Below, one piece after another: positions 8,667 to 16,871 of a DNA stretch of 55,477 bases. The position numbers and the translations under genes are program-made. The notes under the pieces were generated by a model. It was not told where the DNA came from. It saw only the letters and a program-made list of their open reading frames with translations, and searched no databases. Each line of letters opens with the position of its first letter. The first letter of the stretch is position 1. Source of the DNA: an uncultured Myxococcaceae bacterium (GTDB lineage: Bacteria > Myxococcota_A > Polyangia > Polyangiales > Ga0077539); contig CAMFHP010000047.1 in the NCBI GenBank assembly GCA_945952225.1, forward strand, positions 1-55,477. Reading direction: 5' to 3'.

Positions 8667-9113
8667 ATGCGTCTGCGTCAGCGTAAGAGCCGTTCGGAGC
8701 GGAAGATCGAAGCCCAGGGCAAGGCCCTCGTGGGCATGGTCGACTCGGCGATGATCATCGCCTGTGCCGACGGGGAGCTCACCCAGGACGAGGTCAACGT
8801 CGTCGCCGACGTGATCGACGGCTTCTTCGACGGCAACGTCTCGCGCAACGAGATCAACGAGATGATCAGCCTCTCGCTCGCTGCGATCGAGGAGGAGGGC
8901 CTCGAAGGCCGTATGGAGGCCGTCGCCGAGAACCTCTTCAACGACGACCTGCGCGCGCTCGGTCTCTCGGTGGCCGCCGCCGTGGCCGTCGCCGACCAGG
9001 ACGGCGACGAGGACGAGGAAGACGAGACCTACTACGAGCTCGCCGACGCGCTGGGCTTCTCGGAAGAGGACGCCGAGGCGATCTTCACCGAGGTCGAGGC
9101 GCAGTACGCGTGA
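8667..9113 (+). CDS. TerB-like (TerB/DjlA superfamily) acidic protein
   Basis: Cytoplasmic 148-residue helical protein. The core GKALVGMVDSAMIIACADGE followed by LTQDEVNVVADVIDGFF is typical of the tellurite-resistance TerB fold, whose acidic residues bind metal ions. A second all-helical half contains the acidic run DQDGDEDEEDE and a C-terminal EF-hand-like stretch (SEEDAEAIFTEVE). No other ter genes are nearby, so a link to tellurite is not supported. The start is set by a strong Shine-Dalgarno sequence. The gene ends 25 nt before the convergent CBS-domain gene. Confidence 0.8.
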   Translation: MRLRQRKSRSERKIEAQGKALVGMVDSAMIIACADGELTQDEVNVVADVIDGFFDGNVSRNEINEMISLSLAAIEEEGLEGRMEAVAENLFNDDLRALGLSVAAAVAVADQDGDEDEEDETYYELADALGFSEEDAEAIFTEVEAQYA

Positions 9114-9138
9114 TCGAGCGACGCCGCGGCGGGGGCGC

Positions 9139-10449
9139 TCAGTTGCTCTCGCCGCGCGTCGGGTCGCGCACGATTTCGACCTTCGTGACGTGGCGCTTGT
9201 CGCCCTCGCGGATGATGAAGCGCAGCCCCTCCCACAGCACGACGGTGCCCACCTCGGGGACCTTGCCCGCGCGCGCCGCCAGGAATCCGCCGAGCGACGC
9301 GTAGTCGCCGTCGGGAGGAAACTCCACGTCGAGCTTCTCGGCCAGCGTGGTGATGGGATGCTCGGCGTTGGCCATGTAGCGCCCCGACGCGAGCTCGGTG
9401 AAATCGCTCTCGGCGCTGCGCTCGTCGTGCTCGTCTTCGATCTCGCCCACGAGCTCTTCGAGCACGTCTTCGAGGGTCACGAGCCCCACCATCGCGCCGA
9501 ACTCGTCGACGACGACCGCGAGGTGCGTGCGCTTCGACTGCATGTCGCGGAGCACCGACAGCACGGGCTGCGTGTCGGTCACGAAGAGCACGGGGCGACG
9601 CATCAGCGCGTCGAGCGTGAGGGCCGCGCCGCTCATGGGCACATCTCCGCGCGAGCGGAAGCGCTCGGTGGCCACGCGGAAGAGATCCTTCGCGATGAGC
9701 ACGCCGACCACGTTGTCGATCTGACCGCGGTACACCGGGATGCGCGAGTGGGCCTCTTCGGAGAGGCGCTGCACGGCCGCGTCGAGCGGGGTGTTCACGT
9801 CGAGCGCCACGATGCGCGTGCGCGGCACCATGATGTCGCGCGCCGTGCGGTTCTTGATCTCGAAGACGTTCTGCAGCATGCGGCTGCTGATCGGGTCGAC
9901 GGTGCCGGCGCTCTGTGCCTCTTCCACCACGTACTCGACCTCCTTCTCGGTCACGGGCGGAGGCTCGACGGAGCTGCGCTCCTGAAGGCGCGACGAGACC
10001 CACGACCCGACGCGCTCCAACGGGGCCGCGAAGGGCGCGAGGAGCAGCGCGATGGGGCGCATCCATGCGAGGGCGCGCGGGGCGATGGTGCGCGCGCGGC
10101 GACGGCCCACCGACACGCCCACCTCGACGAGCAGCCCGTACACGAACGCGATGGTGACCACCACGACGGTGAGCACCCACCAGCGGTCCTGTCGCACGAC
10201 GAACCACGGCACCACGAGCACGGTGGCCGCGATGGGCGCGATCACCCGGCCCGCGAGCAGCCGCGAGAGCGTGCGGCCCGGGTCTGCGAGGTAGCGTTCG
10301 AGGAGCAGTCCCTCGTCGCCGAGCTCGTCGCGCAGCGCGCGGAGCCGTGCTTCGGGGAGCGTCACGAGCGACGATTCGAGGCCCGCCAGCAGCGCGCCCA
10401 ACACCAACAACATCAACGCGGCGAAGAGCGAAGCGCCCATCTCGTTCAT
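9139..10449 (-). CDS. CNNM/CorC-HlyC family membrane protein with CBS pair
   Basis: 436-residue inner-membrane protein related to CorB/CorC, YtfL and 'hemolysin' annotations, probably concerned with Mg or Co efflux. An N-terminal DUF21/CNNM-like membrane domain (helices about 5-25, 70-85 and 93-115) is followed by a CBS pair (about 195-320; MVPRTRIVALD, RIPVYRGQIDNVVGVL, AVVVDEFGAMVGLVTLEDVL). A CorC_HlyC domain follows at about 340-425, with YASLGGF and a final strand FIIREGDKRHVTKVEI. The start at ATG 10449 precedes the first membrane helix; no clear Shine-Dalgarno sequence is visible. It is divergent from recN across 232 nt. Confidence 0.9.
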   Translation of the reverse strand: MNEMGASLFAALMLLVLGALLAGLESSLVTLPEARLRALRDELGDEGLLLERYLADPGRTLSRLLAGRVIAPIAATVLVVPWFVVRQDRWWVLTVVVVTIAFVYGLLVEVGVSVGRRRARTIAPRALAWMRPIALLLAPFAAPLERVGSWVSSRLQERSSVEPPPVTEKEVEYVVEEAQSAGTVDPISSRMLQNVFEIKNRTARDIMVPRTRIVALDVNTPLDAAVQRLSEEAHSRIPVYRGQIDNVVGVLIAKDLFRVATERFRSRGDVPMSGAALTLDALMRRPVLFVTDTQPVLSVLRDMQSKRTHLAVVVDEFGAMVGLVTLEDVLEELVGEIEDEHDERSAESDFTELASGRYMANAEHPITTLAEKLDVEFPPDGDYASLGGFLAARAGKVPEVGTVVLWEGLRFIIREGDKRHVTKVEIVRDPTRGESN

Positions 10450-10681
10450 GAGGGCACCGCCGCGGCGTCGAGGCTCGGGAGACGTATCATTGCGGAGATC
10501 GCGTGAGGGGAAAGGCGTCCGGTGGTTCAGGGCATCCGCCCGATCGCGCCCTCGTGGCCAACGTAACACCCCTCGGTTGCGCGCCACAAGACCTGCGCGG
10601 TGACAGGGTACGCCTCGCGCTCCGCGCACGACCATTGACCGCGCGTGCGCGACCGACTACGCGGACAGCGAGAAATCCACG

Positions 10682-12400
10682 ATGCTGCTCTCTCTCCAGG
10701 TTCGCGACTTCGCCATCATCGACGCCGTCGAGGTGACGTTCGGGCAGGGGCTCAACGTCGTCACGGGCGAGACGGGAGCGGGCAAGAGCATTCTCGTCGA
10801 CGCGCTGACCCTCGTGCTCGGCGCGCGCGCATCGGCCAGCGAGGTGGTGCGCACGGGGGCGGCGCAGGCAGAGATCGAAGCGATCTTCACGGTGCGCGGC
10901 GACGACCCGCGGCGCGCGCGCTTCGAAGACGCCGGCATCGTGTGGGACGAGGAGCTCGTCGTGCGTCGCATCGTCGGCAACGAGCGCACGGGGGGCCGCT
11001 CGCGCGCGTACCTCAACGGCCGCATGGTCTCGCTCACGCAGCTCGCGGTGCTCACGTCGGGGCTCGCCGATGTGACCTCGCAGCACGACCAGCAGACCCT
11101 CACGGACCCGAACACGCACCTCGCGCTCCTCGATGCGTCGGGCGCGCTCGAAGGGGAGCGGGCCGAGGTGGCGAAGGCCCACGCGTCGCTCCACGAGGCC
11201 ACGGCGAAGCTCGAGACCGCGATGCGCGCGCTGCGCGACCGCGCGGATCGCGAAGACCTCCTGCGCTACCAGGTGAAGGAGATCGACGACCTCGGGGCCG
11301 CGCCCGGCGACGAAGAGAACTGGGCGAAGGAGCGCGATCGTCTGCGCCACGCCTCGCGCCTCGCCGACGGAACCGCCGCCGCGGAAGACACGCTCTACGC
11401 GCGCGATGGCGCCGTGCTCGACGAGCTCTCGGGCGTGGCCGATCAGCTCCGCAAGCTCGCCGACGTCGACGCGGTGCTCTCGCCCGTGCACGACCTCGTC
11501 GAGCAGGCCCGCACCCTCGTGCAGGAGGCTGCTCGCGAGCTCGGTCGCTATGCCCGCAGCGTGCGCGCCGACCCCGAGCGCCTCGCCGACCTCGAAGACC
11601 GTCTCCAACGCCTCGCGCGGCTCAAGCGGAAGTACGGCGCCACGATCGAGGAGATCCTCGCGTTCCGCGGTCGCGCGTGGGAGGAGCTGCAGACGCTCGA
11701 ACAGGGCGAGGCGCGCATCACGGCCCTCGAACGCACGGTGGAGGAGCGGCGTGTGCTCGCGGCCTCCCTCGCGCGTGCGCTGAGCGTGAAGCGTCGCGAC
11801 GCGGCGGGGCGGCTCGGGGAGTCCATCGGGCGCGAGCTGTCGTCACTGGGCATGGGCGGCGCGCGCGTCGTCGTCGATGTGGCCCACGTGAGCCCGGGCA
11901 GCAGCGACCTCGCCGTCGAGGGCGCGCGGCTCACCGCGGCGGGCATCGACCGGGTGGAGTTCCTCATCGCGGCGAACCGCGGAGAAGACCCGCGACCGCT
12001 GCGCAAGATCGCGTCGGGCGGTGAGCTCTCTCGCGCGCTGCTCGCGATCAAGCGCGTGCTCACCGATGTGGGCCCCGAGACCTTCTATGTGTTCGACGAA
12101 GTCGACTCGGGCGTCGGTGGCGCCATCGCCGAGGTCATCGGGCAGAAGATCAAGCAGGTGGCGCTGCGCAACCAGGTGCTCTGCATCACACACCTGCCGC
12201 AGATCGCGGTGTACGGCGACAAGCACTTCGTGGTGCGCAAGCGCGAGGTGGGCGAGCGCACCGCGTCGACCGTGCGGGCCCTCGACCCCCAGGAGCGCAT
12301 GGAAGAGATCGCCCGCATGCTCGGTGGCATCCGTGTGACCGAGCGCACGCGCGAGGCCGCCGAAGAGATGCTCCGCGTCGCGGCGGTGACGGTGCCCTGA
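10682..12400 (+). CDS. recN: DNA repair protein RecN
   Basis: SMC-like ATPase of double-strand break repair; 572 residues, close to the usual 550-560. The N-terminal start MLLSLQVRDFAIIDAVEV and Walker A GETGAGKS (29-36) are canonical. A central coiled coil spans about 155-370. The ABC signature SGGELSRALLAIKRVL and Walker B FYVFDEVDSGVGG are in the C-terminal part, followed by LCITHLPQIAVYGDKHF. It is a single-gene unit with a GC-rich hairpin just after the stop. No LexA box was recognised upstream. Confidence 0.97.
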   Translation: MLLSLQVRDFAIIDAVEVTFGQGLNVVTGETGAGKSILVDALTLVLGARASASEVVRTGAAQAEIEAIFTVRGDDPRRARFEDAGIVWDEELVVRRIVGNERTGGRSRAYLNGRMVSLTQLAVLTSGLADVTSQHDQQTLTDPNTHLALLDASGALEGERAEVAKAHASLHEATAKLETAMRALRDRADREDLLRYQVKEIDDLGAAPGDEENWAKERDRLRHASRLADGTAAAEDTLYARDGAVLDELSGVADQLRKLADVDAVLSPVHDLVEQARTLVQEAARELGRYARSVRADPERLADLEDRLQRLARLKRKYGATIEEILAFRGRAWEELQTLEQGEARITALERTVEERRVLAASLARALSVKRRDAAGRLGESIGRELSSLGMGGARVVVDVAHVSPGSSDLAVEGARLTAAGIDRVEFLIAANRGEDPRPLRKIASGGELSRALLAIKRVLTDVGPETFYVFDEVDSGVGGAIAEVIGQKIKQVALRNQVLCITHLPQIAVYGDKHFVVRKREVGERTASTVRALDPQERMEEIARMLGGIRVTERTREAAEEMLRVAAVTVP

Positions 12401-12405
12401 CCCCG

Positions 12406-12426
12406 TGGCGGCGACGGGAGCCGCCA
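12406..12426 (+). terminator. Hairpin after recN
   Basis: Perfect 7-bp inverted repeat TGGCGGC/GCCGCCA with a 7-nt loop, starting 6 nt after the stop. There is no T-tract, so intrinsic termination is uncertain. Confidence 0.35.
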
Positions 12427-12554
12427 TGAAGCGACTGCGCGATGGCTAGCCCACGCGCCATGGGGCCGCCTCGCAGACACCGCACAGAATGGGTGACGCG
12501 AGACAACCTCCGCCACGTTCTGCGCATGGAATGCCGGTTGCTGTACGATCGGAG

Positions 12555-13232
12555 ATGGCCGTGTCGCGCGTGCAACGAGGATCGACGCTGGGTGCCGTGT
12601 CGGCGTGTCTTGCGCTGACGCTCACGGCAGCGCGCGCCGACGCGCAGGAGGGCGGCGTCGATCCGCGCAGCACGGCGATCTACCTTCGCGCGGGGGCGGC
12701 GTTCTCGGGGTTCAACCTCGATGCGATGACCTTCCGCGCGCAGGGGCGTCCGCGCGATATTCCCGATGCGTTCTCGGGCAAGGCCGTGCTGCTCGGGCGC
12801 GAGTGGCTGCCTGGTGTCTCGGTGGGCGTGCACGTCGACGGCCCCTGGTTCTATGTGCGCGTCGGCGCCGACCTCTACCAGGACCCCTCGATCACCGCCT
12901 CGGACTACGAGATCCACTCGACCACGATGGGCTGGATCGCCGCCGGTCCGCGCTTTCGCGTGGGGCCCGTGATGCTCACCGCGGGGCTGCGTCTCGGCGC
13001 GCTGCTGCTCGACACCGCGCGGCGCGATTCCGACAGCAGCTCCACGCACGATCGCTCGCAGCAGTACTCGGGGCTCGGCGCGCTCTACGCGGTCGACGCG
13101 GGCGTGCAGTGGCGTCCGCTCCGCTGGCTCGAACTCGATGCGACCCTCGGGCAGGATGTGCTCGGCCCCACCCTCGGCACCACGTTCTCGCTCAACGCGT
13201 GCGTGGGCTGGTCGCGGGCCCCGCGTCGCTGA
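12555..13232 (+). CDS. Secreted outer-membrane beta-barrel-like protein, unknown function
   Basis: 225-residue protein with a signal peptide (residues 3-32, cleavage probably after ARADA). The mature part has alternating hydrophobic and polar strands with many Gly and aromatic residues (YLRAGAAFSGFNL, WFYVRVGADLY, PRFRVGPVMLTAGLRLGALL) and ends in LNACVGWSRAPRR. This is consistent with a small porin-like barrel, though no family is recognised. ATG 12555 follows a TACGAT box by 5 nt. GTG 12561 has CGGAG 6 nt upstream and is an equally good start. The 3' end overlaps the convergent lipoprotein gene by 41 nt. Confidence 0.65.
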   Translation: MAVSRVQRGSTLGAVSACLALTLTAARADAQEGGVDPRSTAIYLRAGAAFSGFNLDAMTFRAQGRPRDIPDAFSGKAVLLGREWLPGVSVGVHVDGPWFYVRVGADLYQDPSITASDYEIHSTTMGWIAAGPRFRVGPVMLTAGLRLGALLLDTARRDSDSSSTHDRSQQYSGLGALYAVDAGVQWRPLRWLELDATLGQDVLGPTLGTTFSLNACVGWSRAPRR

Positions 13233-14340
13233 TTGCACTTCCCTCGACGGACGCATCGGTCACGGCGCCATCGCCCGTCGCGACGGACGCATCGACCGCG
13301 AGCGCCTCGGGGATGGGCAACGGCTCGGTGCCCGAGGCCTTCACGCGCGCCACGCGAACGCCGTGGTCGGCGAGGGTCGCGCCGTTCGCGCCGCGGATGC
13401 AGTCGATGCGAAGGGGAATGAGGCTCTGGTACCAGGTGACGAGGGCCTCGTCGTCGCGCGCATCCACGCGGATCCAGCGCACGCCCACCTCGGTGCGCAG
13501 CGGGAGGCGCTGGCGCAGCGTCACGGTGCCGCCCTCGACCAGGTACACGTCGATGCGCGCCTGCTGACAACGCCCGCGCGCCACGGCCACCCAGCGGCGC
13601 GCGCCCGCGGTGACACCGACGCCCACGGACGGCTCGAAGCCTTCGAGATCGGTGCCGCGCGTGACCTCCACCTGATCGAGATGCACCTCGGGGACGGCGT
13701 TCTCGCGCTTGCGGTCGACGGACACGCGCACGTCGCCGACGGTCACCGCGGGGGCCACGTCGTGGATGCCCGTGCGGCGTCGCGGGGCCATGTTGCCCGA
13801 GGCCCACATCGCCGCGGAACGTTCGGCGTCGGTGGCGTCGCGCTCCTCGCCCTCGAAGCCTGCGTCGGTGGCGTCGAGCGCGCGCGCCACAAGCGTGCCG
13901 CCGTCGGGGTCGCGACGCGCGGGGAACCACACCGCCGTGTACCCTCCGCTCGCGCGACGCAGCAGCGCGAGGGGGCCGCCGGGAAAGGTCCCCGTGATGG
14001 CGTGCGTGGCGAGGTCGGCGACGCCGCGCTCGGTCCATCGAACGAGCCGCAGCGTGGCCGTGCTGAGGTCTTCGCTCGGCGCCGCGACGAGCCCGACGGC
14101 GCTGTCGGCCGAGGAGCCCAGCAGCGCGTTCGAAACGCTCTCGTACGTGAGCGTCGGCGCGTGCCACACGATCGACGAGGGCACGGTGACCTCGGTCGAC
14201 GCATCGGGGGTCACGGTGCGCACGACGGCGCTGTCGCGTACGTCAGCGCGCGCGCCCGCATCGCGCGACGCCGTGCGATTCGAACACGCCACCAGCGCGA
14301 CGAGCGCGCACACCCACGACCTGCGGAACGTCGTCATCAT
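13192..14340 (-). CDS. Lipoprotein of unknown function
   Basis: 382-residue predicted lipoprotein. The signal sequence ends with a lipobox at VALVAC (Cys about 19), and an Asp/Thr-rich linker follows. The remainder is a repetitive beta-rich region with short motifs such as SYTAVWFPARRDPDGGTLVA and RWVAVARGRCQQ that suggests a beta-propeller; I cannot assign a family. Its ATG overlaps the stop of the upstream formyltransferase gene in an ATGA, so it is the last gene of a three-gene operon. A second in-frame ATG lies at 14337. Its 3' end overlaps the convergent outer-membrane-like gene. Confidence 0.72.
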   Translation of the reverse strand: MMTTFRRSWVCALVALVACSNRTASRDAGARADVRDSAVVRTVTPDASTEVTVPSSIVWHAPTLTYESVSNALLGSSADSAVGLVAAPSEDLSTATLRLVRWTERGVADLATHAITGTFPGGPLALLRRASGGYTAVWFPARRDPDGGTLVARALDATDAGFEGEERDATDAERSAAMWASGNMAPRRRTGIHDVAPAVTVGDVRVSVDRKRENAVPEVHLDQVEVTRGTDLEGFEPSVGVGVTAGARRWVAVARGRCQQARIDVYLVEGGTVTLRQRLPLRTEVGVRWIRVDARDDEALVTWYQSLIPLRIDCIRGANGATLADHGVRVARVKASGTEPLPIPEALAVDASVATGDGAVTDASVEGSAISDAGPATSPRTR

Positions 14341-15239
14341 CCCTCGATCGATGCGATGCCCGGAAAGAGCGCGGCGATCTCGCGCCCGCGAAGAACCGCG
14401 CCGTTCGACTCGCGCTGCACCTCGACGAGCGTCACGCCGTATCCGCCCGCACAGGCCACGGTGACGCCCTCGGGGAGCAGCACCGCGTCGCCCGGATCGA
14501 GCCCGCGCAGCCGACGCTCACACCGTCTCGCGCGGAGCACCACCACGGTCTCGTCGCCGAAGCCCGTGAACGCGCCGGGGTCGGGCGCCGCCGCGCGGAT
14601 GCGTCGCAGCACCACGTCGACGGGGTGGTCCCATTCGATCTCGCAATCGGCGTCGCCGGGGCGGGGCGCGTGCGTGACGAGGCTCTCGTCCTGCTCGATG
14701 GAGCGGGCCTCGCCGCGGGCGATGGCGCTCACCGTGTCGCGCAGCGCTTCGAGCGTCGGGCGGTCGAGGTAGCGCGCGAGCTGCCACGCGTTCACGTCGG
14801 GCGGAACGGGCACGCGGCGTTGGTCGAGCACCTCGCCGGCGTCGTAGTCCGCGCTGATCCAGTGCGTCGTCACGCCGGTCTCCGTGTCGCCCGACGCGAG
14901 GGTCCAATAGTATGGGTCGGGGCCGCGGTGACGGGGCAGCAACGAGGGGTGCACGTTTACGCCGCCATGCGCCGCGAAGGCCAGCAGGCGAGGGGGAATG
15001 CGCCGCGTCCAGAACCAGCTCACCACGAGGTCGGGCTCCGTCGTCGCGAGGAGCGATTGCACCGCGGGCGCCGTGAGATCGGGTCGCCCGAGCAGCGGCG
15101 CGTTGCGGGCCGCGAGGATGCGTCGCAGCCGTCGCATGCCCGGCATCGCAGGCCGCGAGATGCACGCGCCCACCAGCTCGTGCCCCTCGCGGTGCAACAT
15201 CAACGCGCCGAGCGGCAGCCCCAGGAACAGGATCTTCAC
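14337..15239 (-). CDS. Formyltransferase-fold protein (methionyl-tRNA formyltransferase-like)
   Basis: 300-residue member of the formyltransferase family. It keeps the N10-formyl-THF signature: Asn and His in NVHPSLLPRHRG, and the acidic residue after GDTETGVTTHWISADYDAGEV. That suits a formyl or hydroxymethyl transferase, and the C-terminal half could be the OB-type FMT_C domain (IEWDHPVDVVLRRIRAAAP). The N-terminus lacks the usual GTPxFA motif, so it may be a paralogue acting on something other than Met-tRNA. The start GTG 15239 overlaps the previous stop in a GTGA. Its place between an unknown ATPase-like protein and a lipoprotein is unusual for fmt, which normally sits next to def. Confidence 0.75.
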   Translation of the reverse strand: MKILFLGLPLGALMLHREGHELVGACISRPAMPGMRRLRRILAARNAPLLGRPDLTAPAVQSLLATTEPDLVVSWFWTRRIPPRLLAFAAHGGVNVHPSLLPRHRGPDPYYWTLASGDTETGVTTHWISADYDAGEVLDQRRVPVPPDVNAWQLARYLDRPTLEALRDTVSAIARGEARSIEQDESLVTHAPRPGDADCEIEWDHPVDVVLRRIRAAAPDPGAFTGFGDETVVVLRARRCERRLRGLDPGDAVLLPEGVTVACAGGYGVTLVEVQRESNGAVLRGREIAALFPGIASIEG

Positions 15240-16813
15240 GCGCTCCTCCCGCCGTACGTGTAGAGGCTCCAGGGCACGATCACCGAGAACGCCGAGCGAG
15301 CACCGGGGGCCGCGCGGTCGCCGCACACGAGCACCGCGGTGCGTCCCGCGAAGCCCGCGCACAACACCCGCAACGCCTGCAACGCAGCGCGCTCCGCGGC
15401 GTCGAGTTCCGCGGCGGAGACCACGCCCTCGGAGAGCTTCGTGTAGGCGCCCAGACAGTGCACCTCCGTCGATCCGCGGAGCTGTCGCGAGACCGCGCTC
15501 CCCGTCGGCAGGGCCGTCGCCTCGTCCTGCGGGAGCGACCACGCGACGCCGTGTTCGTCGGCGCGCGCGAGGCCCTTCACCTGCGCGAGCACGCGGGATT
15601 CGAAGCGCGCGAGGTGATCGCAGCGCAGGCCCGGCACCGCCACGATCGCCGTGGCGCGCGCGTCGGTGTGGGCCGCGAGCGCGCCCACCTTCGCGAAGGT
15701 TCCCTCGACGGTGAGCACCGTGTGGCGCCCCGCTTCGACGTCGCGGAGCACCGCTTCGAAGCGCGCTTCGAACTGCGCGAGGGCGAGGGCCGCGGCGGTG
15801 TCGAGGTGACGCAGCTCCGCGCTCGTGCTCGTGGCCACCGCGCCCACCTCGGCGAGGGCCGCGGGAATGCGCGCCACCGCGTCGAGAAAGGCCCGCTCCG
15901 CACTCGCGGGGTCGGTCACCGATGCGAGCCGCGCGCGACGCACCGCCGTGCCCAGCTCGATGGCCGTGCGCAGACCCGACGACCAGCGCGCGATCTCTTC
16001 AGGGCCCGCGGGGGCGCGCGGCGCCGTGGGAGGAGGTGCGGGCGGCGTCGGAGGCGCGCTCCACGCGACGGGGGGATCGTCGGGGAGGGCGGGCGAGGCG
16101 AGGGGCGACGAGAACACGATGAGCGTGTCGTCGGCGTCGGCGCCCTGCACTGCGGGCGGGAGTTCGAGCCACTTCGCGATCGACGACTGGAGCCCCGAGA
16201 GGTGGAACGTGCGACCCGCGAGCGCGGCCACGAGCGTCGACGGATCGCGGGTGACCGTGGCAGGCGCCGCACCGAGCGAGACCGTGCGATCGAAGGCTGC
16301 GAGCACTTCGGGCGCGAGCGCGGGCGCACCGGACGCCGAGGCCGCGCGCGCCGAGGCGAGCACCGAGAGCGGGCTGCGACGACGGGCCTGGAGCAGCGCG
16401 AGCGCATCGGTCACGGAGGACGCTCCGCCGCGCGCATCGAGCCACGCGTCGAGGTCGTCGATCACGACGAGCAGCCCGTCGCGGTGCGCGGCGCGGGCGC
16501 GAAACATCCACGATCCCACGGGCATCGGGCCCTGCGCGTCGTCGAGGGAGTCGGGCGCGTGGAGCGCGTGCAGCGCCTCGTCGACGGCGGTCGCGAGGGC
16601 TTCGGCGAAGGGCCTGTGCGAGGGCCCCGGTGTGTTGAGGTGCACCACCGCGCGGCGCGGACGGAGCGCGGCGAGCGCGTGCACGGCCTCGTCAAGTGTG
16701 CGGCGTCGGAGGCGGGCGGTTGAACCCGTGACGAGCGCCGAGGCGCCGGGAGAGTCCGCGGCGCCCAGCGCGGTGACGAGGGCCGTGTGGGGCGTGTCGT
16801 GCGTGGGGTTCAA
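15236..16813 (-). CDS. Large protein of unknown function, first gene of the formyltransferase operon
   Basis: 525 residues, not recognised. The N-terminal third looks like an ATPase-type alpha/beta domain with a Walker B-like strand (GLLVVIDDLDAWLDA, about 113-127), but I see no Walker A. A Pro/Ala-rich linker is near residue 260. The C-terminal third (about 370-525) faintly resembles the alkaline-phosphatase/PglZ superfamily: a strand then GLRCDHLARF, later VLVCGDRAAPG where TADHG would be, and a final VPWSLYTYGG. The usual metal-binding Asp/His are not in place. The start is an unusual TTG at 16813, supported by TAGGCT 9 nt upstream. The gene ends in a GTGA overlap with the next. Confidence 0.6.
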   Translation of the reverse strand: MNPTHDTPHTALVTALGAADSPGASALVTGSTARLRRRTLDEAVHALAALRPRRAVVHLNTPGPSHRPFAEALATAVDEALHALHAPDSLDDAQGPMPVGSWMFRARAAHRDGLLVVIDDLDAWLDARGGASSVTDALALLQARRRSPLSVLASARAASASGAPALAPEVLAAFDRTVSLGAAPATVTRDPSTLVAALAGRTFHLSGLQSSIAKWLELPPAVQGADADDTLIVFSSPLASPALPDDPPVAWSAPPTPPAPPPTAPRAPAGPEEIARWSSGLRTAIELGTAVRRARLASVTDPASAERAFLDAVARIPAALAEVGAVATSTSAELRHLDTAAALALAQFEARFEAVLRDVEAGRHTVLTVEGTFAKVGALAAHTDARATAIVAVPGLRCDHLARFESRVLAQVKGLARADEHGVAWSLPQDEATALPTGSAVSRQLRGSTEVHCLGAYTKLSEGVVSAAELDAAERAALQALRVLCAGFAGRTAVLVCGDRAAPGARSAFSVIVPWSLYTYGGRSA

Positions 16814-16822
16814 GGCCGCACG

Positions 16823-16828
16823 AGCCTA
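16823..16828 (-). promoter_or_regulatory. Candidate -10 box (TAGGCT) supporting a TTG start
   Basis: Minus-strand TAGGCT lies exactly 9 nt before TTG 16813, matching the spacing at ATG and GTG starts elsewhere. This is the best evidence that TTG is the true start. Confidence 0.45.
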
Positions 16829-16871
16829 GAGGGGCGTCGGGCGGAGGGGCAAGAATCTGGGAATTTCGCGG

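Noticed and set aside
8667-9113. Tellurite-resistance function for the TerB-like gene
   Set aside because: Only the fold is supported; no other ter genes in the neighbourhood.
15236-16813. Calling the 525-residue protein an AAA+ ATPase
   Set aside because: A Walker B-like strand exists but no Walker A or arginine finger could be found.
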